Below are positions 45,481 to 57,119 of a DNA stretch of 64,000 bases, piece by piece. The first letter of the stretch is position 1. Every line of letters starts with the position of its first letter. The stretch comes from Diospyros lotus (Eukaryota > Streptophyta > Magnoliopsida > Ericales > Ebenaceae): contig NC_068344.1 in assembly GCF_014633365.1 (NCBI RefSeq), forward strand, positions 19,359,669 through 19,423,668, given 5' to 3'. The notes under the pieces are model-generated. The model had not been told where the DNA came from. It worked only from the letters and a program-made list of their open reading frames with translations, and searched no databases. The position numbers and the translations under genes are program-made.

Positions 45481-45705
45481 ACTACCAGGTCTATGTGGTT
45501 ACTCTAAATCAGCCTTTTTTTCTTTTCTAGACAAGGGTATAAATTTTAACTCCAATACCCAGTAGGGTAAATTACTTCTGAGTAATAGTTGAACAGCGTA
45601 TGTGTCAAGTCCACAACTTAATGTTTGAAGATTGGCATTTGGAAGTTAAATAAATCAAAAGACAGCATCAATGAGTGGCCATTGAACAAATTGAACACAG
45701 CATAC
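45481..45705. other. intron 4, unique part next to exon 4
   Basis: AT-rich intron sequence with the donor GTATGC of exon 4 at its right end (minus strand). No other feature is seen. Confidence 0.6.
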
Positions 45706-45809
45706 CTGCCAATTTCAAATTGCACAAGACAGGAGCAAGCGAAATCTCTCATGCAGTATTTACACCCCTTAGCTATTCTGCATGGTAAGTTTACCATGTC
45801 AGCTAACAC
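45706..45809 (-). CDS. EDR1-like kinase, exon 4
   Basis: This 104-bp exon is bounded by acceptor TTCGTGTAG and donor GTATGC. It encodes VLADMVNLPCRIAKGCKYCM and then RDFACSCLVQFEIG plus two bases of an arginine codon. Relatives continue with REYLVDL, and exon 5 at 9473 begins G-GAA-TAT-ATA, giving exactly R-E-Y-I-V-D-L. This agreement in phase and sequence is the main evidence that the two exons, 36.2 kb apart, belong to one gene. Confidence 0.88.
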
Positions 45810-45995
45810 CTACACGAATGCACATTGCACAAACAATTAACACTGTAGGTGCATATGAGCAAACACCATGAAAATAAGGCAGGGAAGCGAAGATTGAACA
45901 ACTCCATTAACAATAATAAAAACTAAAAATTACAGGAAATCAAAATATGAACACGTAAGGCAATTCACTAACTTAAATTAAGTCAAAATATTTAC

Positions 45996-46140
45996 TTTAA
46001 ATAGAAGAGCCCGATGAACACAAAAGCCAGTAGACAAGCTTCCAATTGGAAGCACAATTGAGCCTAGGCAACTCCTCAAATTTCCTGTGCACTCTTTCCA
46101 GCGGGTACTGAGACAATGTACTTCTGATGAAGCTGCACCC
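45996..46140 (-). CDS. EDR1-like kinase, exon 3
   Basis: This 145-bp exon begins after CACAAG at 46141 and ends at TTT AAA with donor GTAAAT. It encodes GAASSEVHCLSTRWKECTGN followed by LRSCLGSIVLPIGSLSTGFC and VHRALLFK. The last part is the usual cysteine-x-histidine-arginine block of the transglutaminase-like EDR1 fold; most relatives have C-R-H-R where this copy has C-V-H-R. The acceptor lacks a strong pyrimidine tract, but the protein match and phases on both sides are exact. Confidence 0.85.
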
Positions 46141-46229
46141 CTTGTGACATGAAATGTTGGAACAATTAATCATTGAAAATATTTACTTATTCTGAGCATT
46201 AAAAAGAAAAAGAAAGTGAGAAAAATTAC

Positions 46230-46531
46230 CCCATGCGATCACAGACAAGCTCAGCAAGCTGATTGACCACATCTGCTCCAGTAATCCAGCTGCCAGATAA
46301 GTTTAGTACCCTATTCTGCAGTTCCTTCAAACCAGGATCCCTAGATTTGTCAATCAAAACTACGTCAATTGACAAACTGTCATGAGGATCAAGAGTCCTC
46401 AAGGAATCAAAAGATGGAACTCGACCACTCTCTTGTATATCATTGCTTAAAGACCATACATACGGATCCATCCCGTGGATCAAGTAAAACCCATCTGGAA
46501 CTTTATCATAGTAAGACATGCAGCCATTCAC
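46230..46531 (-). CDS. EDR1-like kinase, exon 2
   Basis: The acceptor TTTTCAATAG precedes GTG AAT GGC TGC ATG at 46531. The product contains SYYDKVPDGFYLIHGMDPYV, SNDIQESGRVPSFDSLR, VVLIDKSRDPGLKELQNRV and VVNQLAELVCDRMG, which is the middle of the EDR1 domain. The exon ends at ATG GG with donor GTAATT, leaving phase 2. The phase agrees with exon 3, which supplies the third base of a glycine codon. There is no stop or frameshift within it. Confidence 0.9.
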
Positions 46532-49023
46532 CTATTGAAAACAGATTTTGTGAAAACCATATGCATATAGTTGGTGGTACATGAGCTTGAAACAATACAA
46601 ACCTAAGGTGTGGATATGACAAAATATATTCTAATAGACAAGTAAACTATGAAACACATACATTTATAAGAAAAATCAATGTAATGCATTATGACATACC
46701 AATAAAACAGTAGAAAAGTAGGGCTAAGTACTGAATAAATATATAAAATATGCCTACATGGAAATGATTATCTAAAAGATCCATACAAAATAAATAAATA
46801 AAAATGAAAACATATCATTCAAAGAAGAACTAGTTGAAGAGTCTCCATTTATAATGTCTAGAATAATTCTTGAAAAATGTTTAGAGAACATTTTAAAAAG
46901 AAATGTATACAAAAGTTTGGGCACAAGTTATTGAAAAAATATAAATTTTGTAAGCACAAAAGGGCAATATTAAATGAAGTCCACAAAAAAAACGCATCCA
47001 TTGTGGTGGAGCCAAGGTGACCCTGGCAGCTAGAGGACTACTCTAGTTTCTCAATGGATAGCTGGGATAGATTCCCTTCACTGGATGTATTAGCTACGGT
47101 GATGGCATGAAGTTCAAGGAAAAGATCTGTCCACTAGAGTGAGCTAGGATGAATCTAACAACTAGAGAAATGACTCTAGTTCTCAACAGTTTGAGATTCC
47201 TATTGCTATGACTGATATGGTAATCCTAAATTCATTGGATTTGGGAAAAGACCTAGATGCTATCCTAAGATGACTCTTAACTGCAATGTGTATCCATTGG
47301 GTCAATTATTACCCAAAGAGAAAAACATTTGGCATTATGAGATTAAACATTTACATTGGTTCCCAAGAGTTTTGCATTTTTTATCTGTTGCACCATCAGA
47401 AGAGGTAGTTGAATAAATATCCACGCATAGGAATTTACCTATGAATAAGACATATAGAATTAAATTTTTCCATACCTACATAAAATCAAAATCAGTCAGG
47501 TAATCAGCTCTGATGCCACTTATTAAGAATATAAGGCATACTAAATTCTGTCAGGCTTACACAGAATCAAAATTAAAGAAACACAAACTTAATGCAGTTA
47601 GGCAAATTGCCTACATCTACAGGTGAAAAGGGAATTAAGTCACTAAGTTTAAAGAATTCAAGCCAAGGTGAAAAGAATTGTTGAAATTGACTTGAATTTA
47701 GAGTTGTATAACCCAACCTAAAGTATGAAAAAGATAAGATTTTTGTAACAAATGTGAATAAAATAATGTGTATTCCAAAATGTATAATACAAGAGAATAT
47801 ATATATATATATACAAGTATTTTAAGTTAATTACACCAATACCCCTTACTTATCTTATTTAACACAAAAAAAAGTGAATTTAGATAGATGTGAATCTCAG
47901 TGAGAAATTGTTGAGATTGCATTGAAGTTGGATTTGGATAACCCAACCCAAAGTATGATAAAGATAGGATTTTTGTAATCAATTCAAATCTCCATGAGTT
48001 TAGCTAAGATATCTAACCTATCTTATTCTCTCTATAAATAGAGTCATACCTGATTATCAAATTATGGTGGGGTATTTAGTGTTGTGAAAATTTGAGTGCA
48101 AAGTTGTGAGCAATGAGCATTACAAATATCTTGGTGAGACTGGCATATTGGGGTTTTGGGTTAAAAGTGAAACAATTCATCTCATGCATCCATTACTCAC
48201 AGTGGACATCTGCTCCTCCCGTCGTGGAGTAGGCACATTATTGAATCACATTAAATCTGCGTGTCTTTGATTTTGACCCAATACGGGCATGACAGAATTT
48301 AATTTTGTTTGTCTTATTTAGTAACACATCATAAAATTGATAATTCATTACAATATCCAATATGAACTAACTCTAAATTTCCAATAATAAATGTGGAAAA
48401 AAATTCAATACAAAATATAATCCAAATTATATTTCAACAATAAAAAAATAAACAAAACAATTAACATCGTTCATTGCACACTAAAATTTTATTTCAACAA
48501 TAATAATTATATATTTTTTTTAAAATGGGTTCTACAAGATACACAAGTTTATAGGTCATTTCAAGTTACACGAATAGTTCAGTGTCAAGTTTATATTAAC
48601 ACGATTTTAACACAAGCCAGTTTAAGCCAAACCCAAACTCCATTTTCGAGTCATGTTAACAGATCATACACCTATTTGCCACCCCCTATAATGTCTACAT
48701 CAAAAATGTCTCGCAAAATGAAATTTCTTTTGGAAAAAAGTGGTTATGAAATTGTAAACTTTATTTATAAATTAACTTAAGGATTTTTTATAAAACTAAA
48801 TTATGTACGGAAGTAAGGCTAACATGTTCCTCAGCCGAAGGACCAAGGGTTGATTTCAAATTAACCTCGAAATATAGGGCACAGTGTAAGACAATTACCC
48901 ACCAAATAATCACAAACTTATCACAATACAGAAATTTCAATCAGCAAATGTAAACCCCACAATTTTTGTCCATACAATCCAATTCTCGGACGAAGAAAGA
49001 ACAAACCGAGAAAACTGCATTAC
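46532..49023 (-). other. intron 1 of the EDR1-like gene
   Basis: This 2.5-kb intron is mostly AT-rich sequence with no coding signal. Between 46990 and 47680 is retrotransposon-like sequence that includes CTCTGATGCCACTT (about 47508-47521), which on the minus strand reads as an initiator-Met tRNA primer-binding site (TGGCATCAGAG). A solo LTR lies at 47909-48294. There is an (AT)n tract near 47800. Confidence 0.7.
47909..48294 (+). repeat. solo LTR in intron 1
   Basis: This begins TGTTGAGATTGCATTG and ends GGGCATGACA, with a TATA-like CTATAAATAGAG near 48033. The flanks GAAAT and GAATT are a 4-of-5 match and could be a worn target duplication. About 75 bp starting at 47679 repeats its 5' end (TATAACCCAACCTAAAGTATG against GATAACCCAACCCAAAGTATG), so a second truncated copy sits just upstream. 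The lineage is unknown. Confidence 0.55.
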
Positions 49024-49314
49024 CCAAAAACGATGCGAGAGGACCTCCGCGAAGGCCGGACCGGCCCTGCCGTCGACAGCGTGGTCCAAGAAATTGGGAT
49101 CGTCGGTGGAAGTAGCCTCCGACGAGAGGCGGAGCGCCAGAGCTTGCTGCAGCTGGTAGCCCTCTTCCGTCCGCTGAGCCCAGCTCTTGAAGGAGCCCGC
49201 TCCATCAAACATCTCCAACTCGAACGAATTATCAGACAAAAACCCTGAATCATTGTCCGAGAGTTCGACCGACCGGCCCCTTTGTTTCCCGGGAAAATAA
49301 TTCGCGATTTCCAT
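49024..49314 (-). CDS. EDR1-like kinase, exon 1 (residues 1-97)
   Basis: The chosen start is the ATG at 49314, reading MEIANYFPGK. The exon encodes an acidic linker (DNDSGFLSDNSFELE) and the first block of the EDR1 domain, SWAQRTEEGYQLQQALALRL followed by SSEATSTDDPNFL and SHRFW. It ends on a complete TGG codon with the donor GTAATG at 49023. The next exon opens with GTG AAT GGC, so the phase is 0 and the SHRFW-VNGC transition typical of the family is restored. This part of the exon is GC-rich compared with the AT-rich intron behind it. An upstream in-frame TTG at 49323 exists but is not a credible plant start. Confidence 0.88.
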
Positions 49315-50363
49315 GGGAAACAAACTACTACAGGTTCGTGCACTTTGAGGTGTCTAGTAGGAGTGGGATGGGTCTCAAGAAAAGTGAGATTAGGTACGGA
49401 TACATTGAACAACGGAAGACGCGGGGGGGGGGGGGGGGGGGGCCAGAGACGTGGCACCTTCTGGAAGATGGACACTGACGTGTTGGGAGAAAGAAAGAGA
49501 ATAATGGGGTGCGTTGATTCTATCCGCTCTTTCGTGCGCCCGCGCTGGGATGCCGTGACAGTGACCCTTCTTCGCAAGTGGCGATGATAAATGACTGAAC
49601 GCATCCAGCATTGAATTTGTTTTTTAAAATTTTTCAAAGTATTTTCTGCTACAGTTTTCAAATGATTTAACAAAGAATAAATTTTACATATTATCTTCAA
49701 AATTTATTTAAATTATATTTATTATTTTTTTCTTTTTAAAATAGTACGGATTTCCCTTAAAATTAATACTATTGTTACTTATCATTAATCTCATTTGTTA
49801 TTGGACAAATAACTTATTCCTTAAAATAAAAAATATATTTCAACAAAAAACTTTTCGACTACCAAAAAAAAAAAATTCTATATCTCGTATCTACTTAAAT
49901 TATAGGAATATGATAATTATATTCATAAATTATTAAAAACTAACTTAACTTATCAATAACCGAAAAGAAATATTATTTTTATTTTAAATAATTTTTTATT
50001 AAACGGGACATCCTTTATATAGACAAATAATAAGGAAATGATTGATTATATAAAATATATTTATACAATTCTTTTCTTTTCTCTTTTCTCAACATTTTTT
50101 TTTTCTTTTCATTTCTCTTTTGCCTCTTATTGCACATAGATTTTAATAAATAGTAAAACCAATAACTCTCTCATTCTTTCTCTTATTTTTCTCCCTTATT
50201 GGCCACCAAACGACCATCTCCATGTCATTTGCAAAAGCCCATCCATCAAGGTTTTGGCATAAACAATCCTACAATCATGAGAGTTTAAAACCTTGATCCA
50301 ATTGCTAACACCAAAAATATTCTATATTTTTTTTTTAATTTTTGTGTGATTTTATAAAAGTAT
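49315..50363 (-). promoter_or_regulatory. upstream region of the EDR1-like gene
   Basis: Sequence 5' to the ATG at 49314. The first 300 bp are GC-rich and include a run of 20 G (49423-49442; C on the coding strand). Beyond 49620 it becomes AT-rich with T and A runs. No confident TATA box or start site. The 226- and 101-codon frames crossing this area are shadows of exon 1 or GC-rich noise. Confidence 0.4.
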
Positions 50364-51198
50364 TGTAGGGTACCCTAAAATTCCTAAGTCTTAAGTGATT
50401 TCTCGATGTATTTGAGCTCCCCGAAGAGTCTCCAAGAAAATAGTCACCCGAGTCCCCTAATGGGTCCCCTAGGATGGTCTGACCTGTTTCTTTACATAAG
50501 TCAGGAGATACCTTCGAGATCTCTTCAACTAAAACCACCCGATGGCCCCGAAGCCCCCTCCAGGACCATCCAAAGACGGCCATCAGGGCATTTTAACCTT
50601 GAAGATGTCTCCAAGTCCTCTGGCCTCCTTGATGCATTTTCCAAAAAAAGTCTGAAGATTTGACCATGGGCCCCACCTATTGTCTATAAACATTTGTCTC
50701 CTCCAAGGCAAACAAATCTTTTCAGAATCATTTGAGCCCTACTTTTTCTCTCTCTAAACCCCATCCGGAACACTCTTTTTGGGACAGCAAAAGACACTCT
50801 ACATATATACATTGGATATTTACTTGTACATTTCTCATTCTTTTTGGACTATTGTATGACTTAGGCATTAGAAGGCCCGTGTGCTTTTTTGGTGTCTTTT
50901 GTGCTTGCAGGTTGATGTAGGACTTTGCTCCTCGAAGACCCTGAGGCCCCTTTCCCCAAAGACTCTTTGGGACCTCTATTTGGTCCCCCCCTCCTCCCCC
51001 CCCCAAAGACCTATCTAAGCTAGCCATCCCCGAAGGCAGACCCTATTCAGGCTCTTAAAGCTTTGGCCTCCTAGGCTATGGACCTGGTGCTGACCCGGTT
51101 GACCTTGCTCGCAACATCTCAAACCCTCTGCCTTGGTGAATGACTCTATTTTGGCTAATTTCAAGATAAATAAATTTAATTGTTATAGTTTAACAACA
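50364..51198 (+). repeat. LTR family L, copy 1
   Basis: TGTAGGGTACCCTAAAATTCC to TAGTTTAACAACA. It shares with 52855-53716 and 61787-62642 the TATA-like TCTATAAA (50683), the motif GACTTAGGCATTAGAAGGCC (50858-50877) and the end AAGATAAATAAATTTAATTG. An ACTTAGGCATCGGAGG-like motif is common in Tat-type plant Gypsy LTRs. No target duplication is clear. Confidence 0.6.
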
Positions 51199-52854
51199 AA
51201 AAAGAGTACAAAAAATGGGGTGTTTCAAAATTTTTTATAAAATTAACTATTGTTAATTAGTAAGAAGAGATATGTTGCGCATAGTAATTAACCTCAAGCG
51301 AGATGGGTGGCATTTTCAAGAACACAAAAATGACTAATGTGATTTAAACAAACCTAAAATTGACATGTAAAATTAACCCTTTAACAAAATATTGCAATCA
51401 TCCACCAAGTCAAAGTCCACATTGGAAGTTAGGATTTTTTTTAAAAAATACTACAATTTCCCAAACTAAATTATTAATAAATTCTACACTTTAATTTACT
51501 CAATTCTAAAGTAATTCCACTTAAGGCCACCACCTTTTTTTTTTTTTATGAGCCATTTTCTTGCTCAAACTAACTATTTTTTATTTTCTATATGCCACGT
51601 CTTATCTAGGCTAAGTAGAATTAATATGATGGAGTCTTTCCAGAATATATTAACCCAAAAACCCATGCAAAAACCACAATGAGAAGTTTTATTTCCATAC
51701 TCCTCACATGGTTTTGGATGTAATAATTTGTTATTGGAAAGTCTCTACATTAATATGTTTAAAACCAAGTAAGTTTAAGAGGAGGTGAATTAAAGTTACA
51801 CATTTTTTGAGAAATTAAGTAATTTAAAAATGAAAACGAGCAAAAAAGAAAATATTGCAGCATACAGAAAGTTTAGAGTGATTCAGCAACCAAGGATTTA
51901 GTCAATCTAAACTTATTTTTAGGTAACTTTTACACCGCTTAAACTATAAACCTTTACAATAAATGACTTTCACCAAGGAATCTACTTCCGCCCAATTACG
52001 CCTTGCTTTCCTCAATCCCTCGATGTGCCAATATCGTGTCGACCCCAGTGTCTCGCAGGCAGTGTGACCATTATCCACCTAGTTTCGAAATTATCTATCT
52101 TTTGAGGTTGATCTCTAAACAATTTAATCTTAAAATGCGTACGCTTGAGGGACACGAATTCCTTCTCCTCTTTTATAGTGCGAGTGTGATAAAAGTAGCG
52201 CAATAAGGACATTGTGGGTTCCACCCTTCGTTCATTTCACAAGACGAAAAATCCCGCCAGCACAGACCAATCATTCAGATGCAACTGGGCCGACACTAAT
52301 ATTTCCTCCCTTAAAATTTGCATCTTGAATGGATGTATGGGAATCCTAAGTTCTGCTCACAAACTATCTAAATGTATCGCTACATCTCCTCTCCTAATAG
52401 TAGCAGTAAGTTCTTATCTCCTAGGACCCCTTAGTTTCCATAACTTAGGGATACGAAATGATCATGCAAGATCTTTAGTGTGTTTGCCCTTTACAACCAA
52501 GGGTCTCATCCATGGGGAAATGATAATATTAGTAGGAGGTTGTTCAAAATCCATTTTACTTCTAAGAGTTGAATTTTTTAGCAAGAGTGAGTCTTCTAAA
52601 GAAGCAAAAAACTCTCAGGGCCAAGCAAAGGTCTTCGAGATGGCAAAAAGTCTTCGAGAGCTCCGGATGACTCAGGCTATTCGAGATAAAAGTGTGGCCC
52701 ATTTAGGACCACCATATATTTATAGTTGCAACCTTCGATAAGCCAAGTGTCATGAGTCCCCAGGAGACTCTTCCCCGATGAGCCATCAGACACCCACTCA
52801 TATTTTACTTTTTCTTTCACCTTTTAGCCCAAGGCAAGAATGGAGAGCTATTGT
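51199..52854. other. intergenic, repeat-like
   Basis: No gene. The stretch 51770-52230 resembles an LTR read on minus, with CACTATAAAAGAGGAG near 52180. 52590-52790 has words such as GTCTTCGAGA and TCCCCAGGAGACTCTTCCCC like those in family L. Short ORFs here (175 codons at 52214) have no recognisable domain. Confidence 0.4.
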
Positions 52855-53716
52855 TGTAGGGTGTCCTAAAATTCTCCTTCGTCTTAAAGTAATTTCCAAG
52901 TTTATTCTTCACTGGACAGTCTCCAGGACGGAAGCCTCCCAGACCCTTGATGGGTCACTCGAGATCGGCCTAACAAGCATTATTTTTGCTCAAGTCTGAG
53001 GGCACCCTTTGGGGTCTCCGGTGGCTAGAAGCCCTTTTTAGGGTCACTCGGAGATAGCCATCGAGATGTCTCAACCCGAAGACTTCTCCAAGCCCACTAA
53101 AGTCCTTAAGGCACTCCCTAAAAGAGTCTTTTGGCTCAACCATAGGTCCTACCATTTCTTCTATAAATACTCGTCTCTCTGAAGGCAAATAAATTTTTTT
53201 AACTTCATTAATCCTCTGAACTCCTTTCATACCTCTATCCCAACACTCTCTTAGACTAGTTGGTCATCTCTCAATCTTCTCTAGAACCCATCCGAGAACA
53301 TAAATATCCATTCGAGACATGAAATAGAGACATACACTTGCATCATACATCATACTTTGAACATATTTCGAATTATTGTCTAACTTTGGCATCGGAGGTC
53401 CTACATGAGGGAGTCTCCCGCATGCCTTTCTAACTTCTATTTGTGATCGCAAGCTAAGTCCCAGCCTAGCTCTCACCTGAAGGACCAGAAGCTCTGCCCT
53501 TCTAAAGACGCATTGGGATCCCTTTCTCTTGACTCCTTGATAGCCCATCTAGGCAGCACATTTGGAAGCCCGCGTTGACCCATCCGAGTTCCAGCTCCAA
53601 TCCATTCCAAATCTATTTGATCTCGCTTGTGGCATCTCAGACCCTCTATCGTGGTTAAGGACTTTGCTTTGACAAATCCGAAGATAAATAAATTTAATTG
53701 TTGTAGTTAAGCAACA
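52855..53716 (+). repeat. LTR family L, copy 2
   Basis: TGTAGGGTGTCCTAAAATTC to TTGTAGTTAAGCAACA, 862 bp. TATA-like TCTATAAATACTCG at 53160, motif AACTTTGGCATCGGAGGTCC near 53382, end CCGAAGATAAATAAATTTAA. Followed by ACTCGATTA-type words (53760-53820) as after copy 3, so both may be 5' LTRs with some leader left. Confidence 0.62.
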
Positions 53717-54880
53717 ACTTAAATTATTAACGATATATTATTTGAGTAACATGGACTTGTACTTGATAAATGATTGATATACTCGATTGATTACTAGGCT
53801 TACTCGATTATTTCTTCTATCATCTTATATCTCCTAATACAATATTTTGTTAATCATCATCAACAAACATTTTCTCATCAAATCAACACATAATGAATGA
53901 CTCAACAATATGAATAATCAAATTTTGAACAATTTCATAATTTATAAAGCTAGTAGGATTAACTGATTAAATTTATTTTTAGTTGTGCTTTATTGTTACG
54001 TGCATCTCATTTCATTATCTAGAAGGTATATGCTCTATTGATACATTTTGATCTCACATATGTGACAGAGTATTATCCCATTCATTTGTAGTTAGCTAAT
54101 ATATTTTGTGGAACACAAAAGAATTTGCATGTTGACAACTAACTAATATATATTTTACTAATTAAGTTACTCTGCATCAACATACATCCTAATCCAACCC
54201 TTGATGCATAACAATACACTGTGCAACCCCTAAACCTGTTGGTAAGCTTAATATCGAGACGGTGGTTAAACGTCTTTTCAGCTCCCAAAAAAAAAACTAG
54301 AGATCTTTAAGCACATTTACAAATATAACCTTATTATCATCCCACAAGGAAAATGATAATGATTCCGATTTAACATTTCACCCAAAAGTTTGCTAAAGAT
54401 AGAAAAAGTCAATTTTGCCATTTATTACTTGCAAATGTGATGTTCATTATTTCTCAAAAATTCCTCCTTTCCTCTACATATTTTCTTCCAAACCTTCTAA
54501 AACATGAAAGAGAAACTCTCTAGTCCCTACAATTTTCTTTTGATTCTAGAAGACAGGAAACTTAAAGAAACTTCGTTTATTCAGACAACATTAATGCAAA
54601 TAAAAATCTTATTATGTTAGTTAGTTCATTTAAGTTTATTATTGCCCTTATGTTAGTGGTGGTGGGTTTAGTTCTTCATTCATTTGTGTATAAATAAAGT
54701 GTCGCTAATCTATGTAAAGAATGAAGGAAAAATAACCCCCTTTTGTTGTCTGGTAATCTGCTTTATTTAGCTTGCTATCTCAATTGTTGGTTCATTTCTT
54801 GAACTATTTCCTTGGGTTGTTTAGTGTTAAGTGTGTTAGTGTTGGCTCCCTAATGCTAGATTTAGATGGCATTTGTCATT
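53717..54880. other. intergenic AT-rich sequence
   Basis: No gene is supported. Apart from a few ACTCGATTA-like words at its left end it shows no repeat structure that I can identify. Confidence 0.4.
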
Positions 54881-56990
54881 TATAATTATGGGACTAATGA
54901 TATAATTTTTGTAATATATATATATATATATATGACAAAACGTGTTTTCATATTTTGAGGTCATATCTTCATTCATAACTCTCCAATCAATATGTATGAA
55001 AGATTTCTTAGATTTCCTGTTGAAGGTTTTATTCTTAAGTGTTAAGAATATGTGACAATTGACCTTTGTAATAAGGATATCTTAATGATATTTCCTAGTC
55101 CTTAGACTTCTTAGATGAGAACTATGATTAGTTGAGTACGGACTGGTACATAGGATACTACATTTGATTAGTATGAGATGCTAATGATAAAGGATGGTGA
55201 GTCGCATACCATAATCCATGAGATGGATATAGTATACATGTGGGTAGGTGTTAGTTGAACACTTACTAAATTTGACACACGTGATAGATCACATGGCTAA
55301 GAGGATCCATGGTCTATCACAGGCTTTGATTGTATTACTGGTCCTTTGACCGGAGGCAATACAGTTGTCTCATATGTTGGTGTCAATGATTTACCTTTGT
55401 CAAGAACTATCCACTTATCGGGCAAGAGATGCACTGTGTGGTCCCTATGCAGTGACACATAGAGATAAGTGATTGCTAATGGGATTCATCGACCTCCGAC
55501 GTGAGCTGACATCCTATGCAATCAGTAGTGGTCTTCATTGTAGAAACCCCTGATCAAGGTACACTTGATTGGAAAGTGTTCCAATGTCGGAAAGAGTTCT
55601 GATGTGTCATCTCAATCTCACCACACTGATTTTGGCATAGTCATCGAGTTAGTGAGTTTGATCAGTCCATGACTCTCACTCGATCGGGATGATAACTGAT
55701 GGAGGGATTATAATACACGGGAATCGAAAGCTTAAATAGGTTATATTCTAAAGTAAGACTTCATTACTGGTAGGATCGCCCTGACATAATGTTAGTTGTC
55801 ACTCAGTGTCTTTCGAGGTACATAGAGGAGATGGAGAGATCTTCGTTGTAGACCAAAGGTGTTTGGTCGGCGTCAAAGTGGTTGACGTGTCCCGATTGCT
55901 ACTTAGTAGTGAATCTAGAAAGTCACACGCATATCCGGGTGTGATGGTTGACTAAGTGATTAACGCTGAAACCGTCATTAAGAGTTAATGACATTTATCG
56001 TTAAGAGTTAACGGGTCGGGTTTAAATGATTAGTATTTGAGGAGCAATCATCAAGAGTTAATGGGCATGCTGTTAAGAGTTAACGGGACCTTAGTGTCAT
56101 TATGAGATAATGAAAGTGTTATTAAGAGTTAATAGTGGGCCTAGATATAATAAACCAAAGTTTGGGAATAAGGGCCAAAACTGTCGACAGTTTCAAAGGA
56201 ACTGTTAACAATTTGTTTCGACATAATAAAGGAACTATCAACAGTTTTTTATAAACCGTCGACAGTTTCTGTCGATCTCTCTGCCGATTGCACATCCGTT
56301 TGTCGTTTTGTGTAACGAAAAGTTAGGGAACGTGGCAAGGGCGAACGACGGAAGGACGGCGTGTGTCCTTGTGGTCTCATATTTGTTCCCCAGCTTCTCC
56401 TCCACATCTTTTGTCCAATTTGGAGGTTTTGGGTGGCTAGGGTTTATGTGGGCATGATATATATAGGAATGTGGAAGAAAACGAGAAGAGCTTTTTGCTT
56501 AGCCTTTTGTGTGAGATTTCTCTCAACCCAAGGCTCATTTTTCTTCCCATTCCAGTTCTCACCAAACCCCTCAATCATAGCTTCCAATCCCTGCTCCTTG
56601 TTGACTCCATAGAGAGTCTATTTTCTATTTTTGGAGTTTCATTCATTTTTGTTTGAACCCATTATCATTTCAACCCAAAATCTCCCACATTCTCCCTGTT
56701 TAGCACAAAGAGAGAGTGGTGGGATTCGATCATTCACCGGAGCATGGACTTGTTAGGCCCTCCATAGTTTCGGGGGACGGTTCGGTCTAACTAAAAGGAG
56801 ATTTGGGAGTTGTTCTTGGAGCAAGGAGTTGCTACCACCAGTGGAGTTCAACCTCTATATCGGCCTTCAAGTGTTGAGAGGTATACTAACTAAACCCCCT
56901 ATGGCATGGTTTAGTTTTCGTATAGCATATGGACATGAGAAACGAGTCTTGCAAGGTCATTTTTGTTAATGGCAATACAACTTAAAATCA
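54881..56990 (+). repeat. LTR-like or leader region with regular motif arrays
   Basis: After a TA run (54916-54934) comes 2 kb without coding potential. It contains five TTAAGAGTTAAYG-like words (55975-56135) and four AACTGTCGACAGTT-like words (56178-56268). A short polypeptide-like ORF at 56361 is not supported by domains. A retrotransposon LTR or untranslated leader is the likeliest explanation; no partner copy is seen. Confidence 0.35.
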
Positions 56991-57119
56991 ATGACAATAC
57001 AACTAGAGCTACACCTAATTGTACAAGGGGATTAAGTTTTGTTACCACCTACAAGTTATGTTTTGTCTCCAAAGGAAAAGGATGCATTCCTTTTATTTTT
57101 TTAAAAATTATGGGTTCTT

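Larger units (their letters stand above)
9474..45705 (-). other. intron 4 of the EDR1-like gene, 36.2 kb, transposon-filled
   Basis: This is bounded by donor GTATGC (45705) and acceptor GATTTTCAG (9474). It contains the hAT MITE (9953-10716), Copia-3 (10735-28047) and Gypsy-2 (28183-45475). Non-repeat sequence remains only at 9474-9952, 10717-10734, 28048-28182 and 45476-45705, together 862 bp, or about 844 bp after subtracting one copy of each target duplication. The ancestral intron was therefore under 1 kb. Confidence 0.85.
4331..49314 (-). other. EDR1-like Raf/MAPKKK gene locus, 5' six exons
   Basis: This locus spans six minus-strand exons whose products join in frame into about 423 residues with no internal stop. 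The order matches the EDR1 domain of plant Raf-like MAPKKKs: an N-terminal EEGYQ...LALRLSSEA block, NGCMSYYDKVPDGFYLI, GSIVLPIGSLSTGF, VHRALLFK, LADMVNLPCRIAKGC, EYIVDLIERPG and KHYFSDCQSLNISFDD. Known members of this family regulate defence, ethylene, sugar or ABA signalling. From memory, the GFYLIHGMDPYVW segment is closest to the Arabidopsis Raf13-15 group. The serine/threonine kinase domain would lie beyond the left edge. Introns 1, 4 and 5 contain transposons and exon 6 abuts a Copia LTR, so this allele may be a non-functional gene. The family call is strong; function of this copy is unknown. Confidence 0.88.

Noticed and set aside
49020..49700. 226-codon minus frame near the EDR1-like start
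   Set aside because: It overlaps exon 1 in another frame. Exon 1 has a family match and correct splicing; this frame is arginine/serine/proline noise from GC-rich sequence.
52214..52741. 175-codon plus frame as a host gene
   Set aside because: No recognisable domain, it lies in repeat-like intergenic DNA, and neighbouring LTR copies share its word composition.
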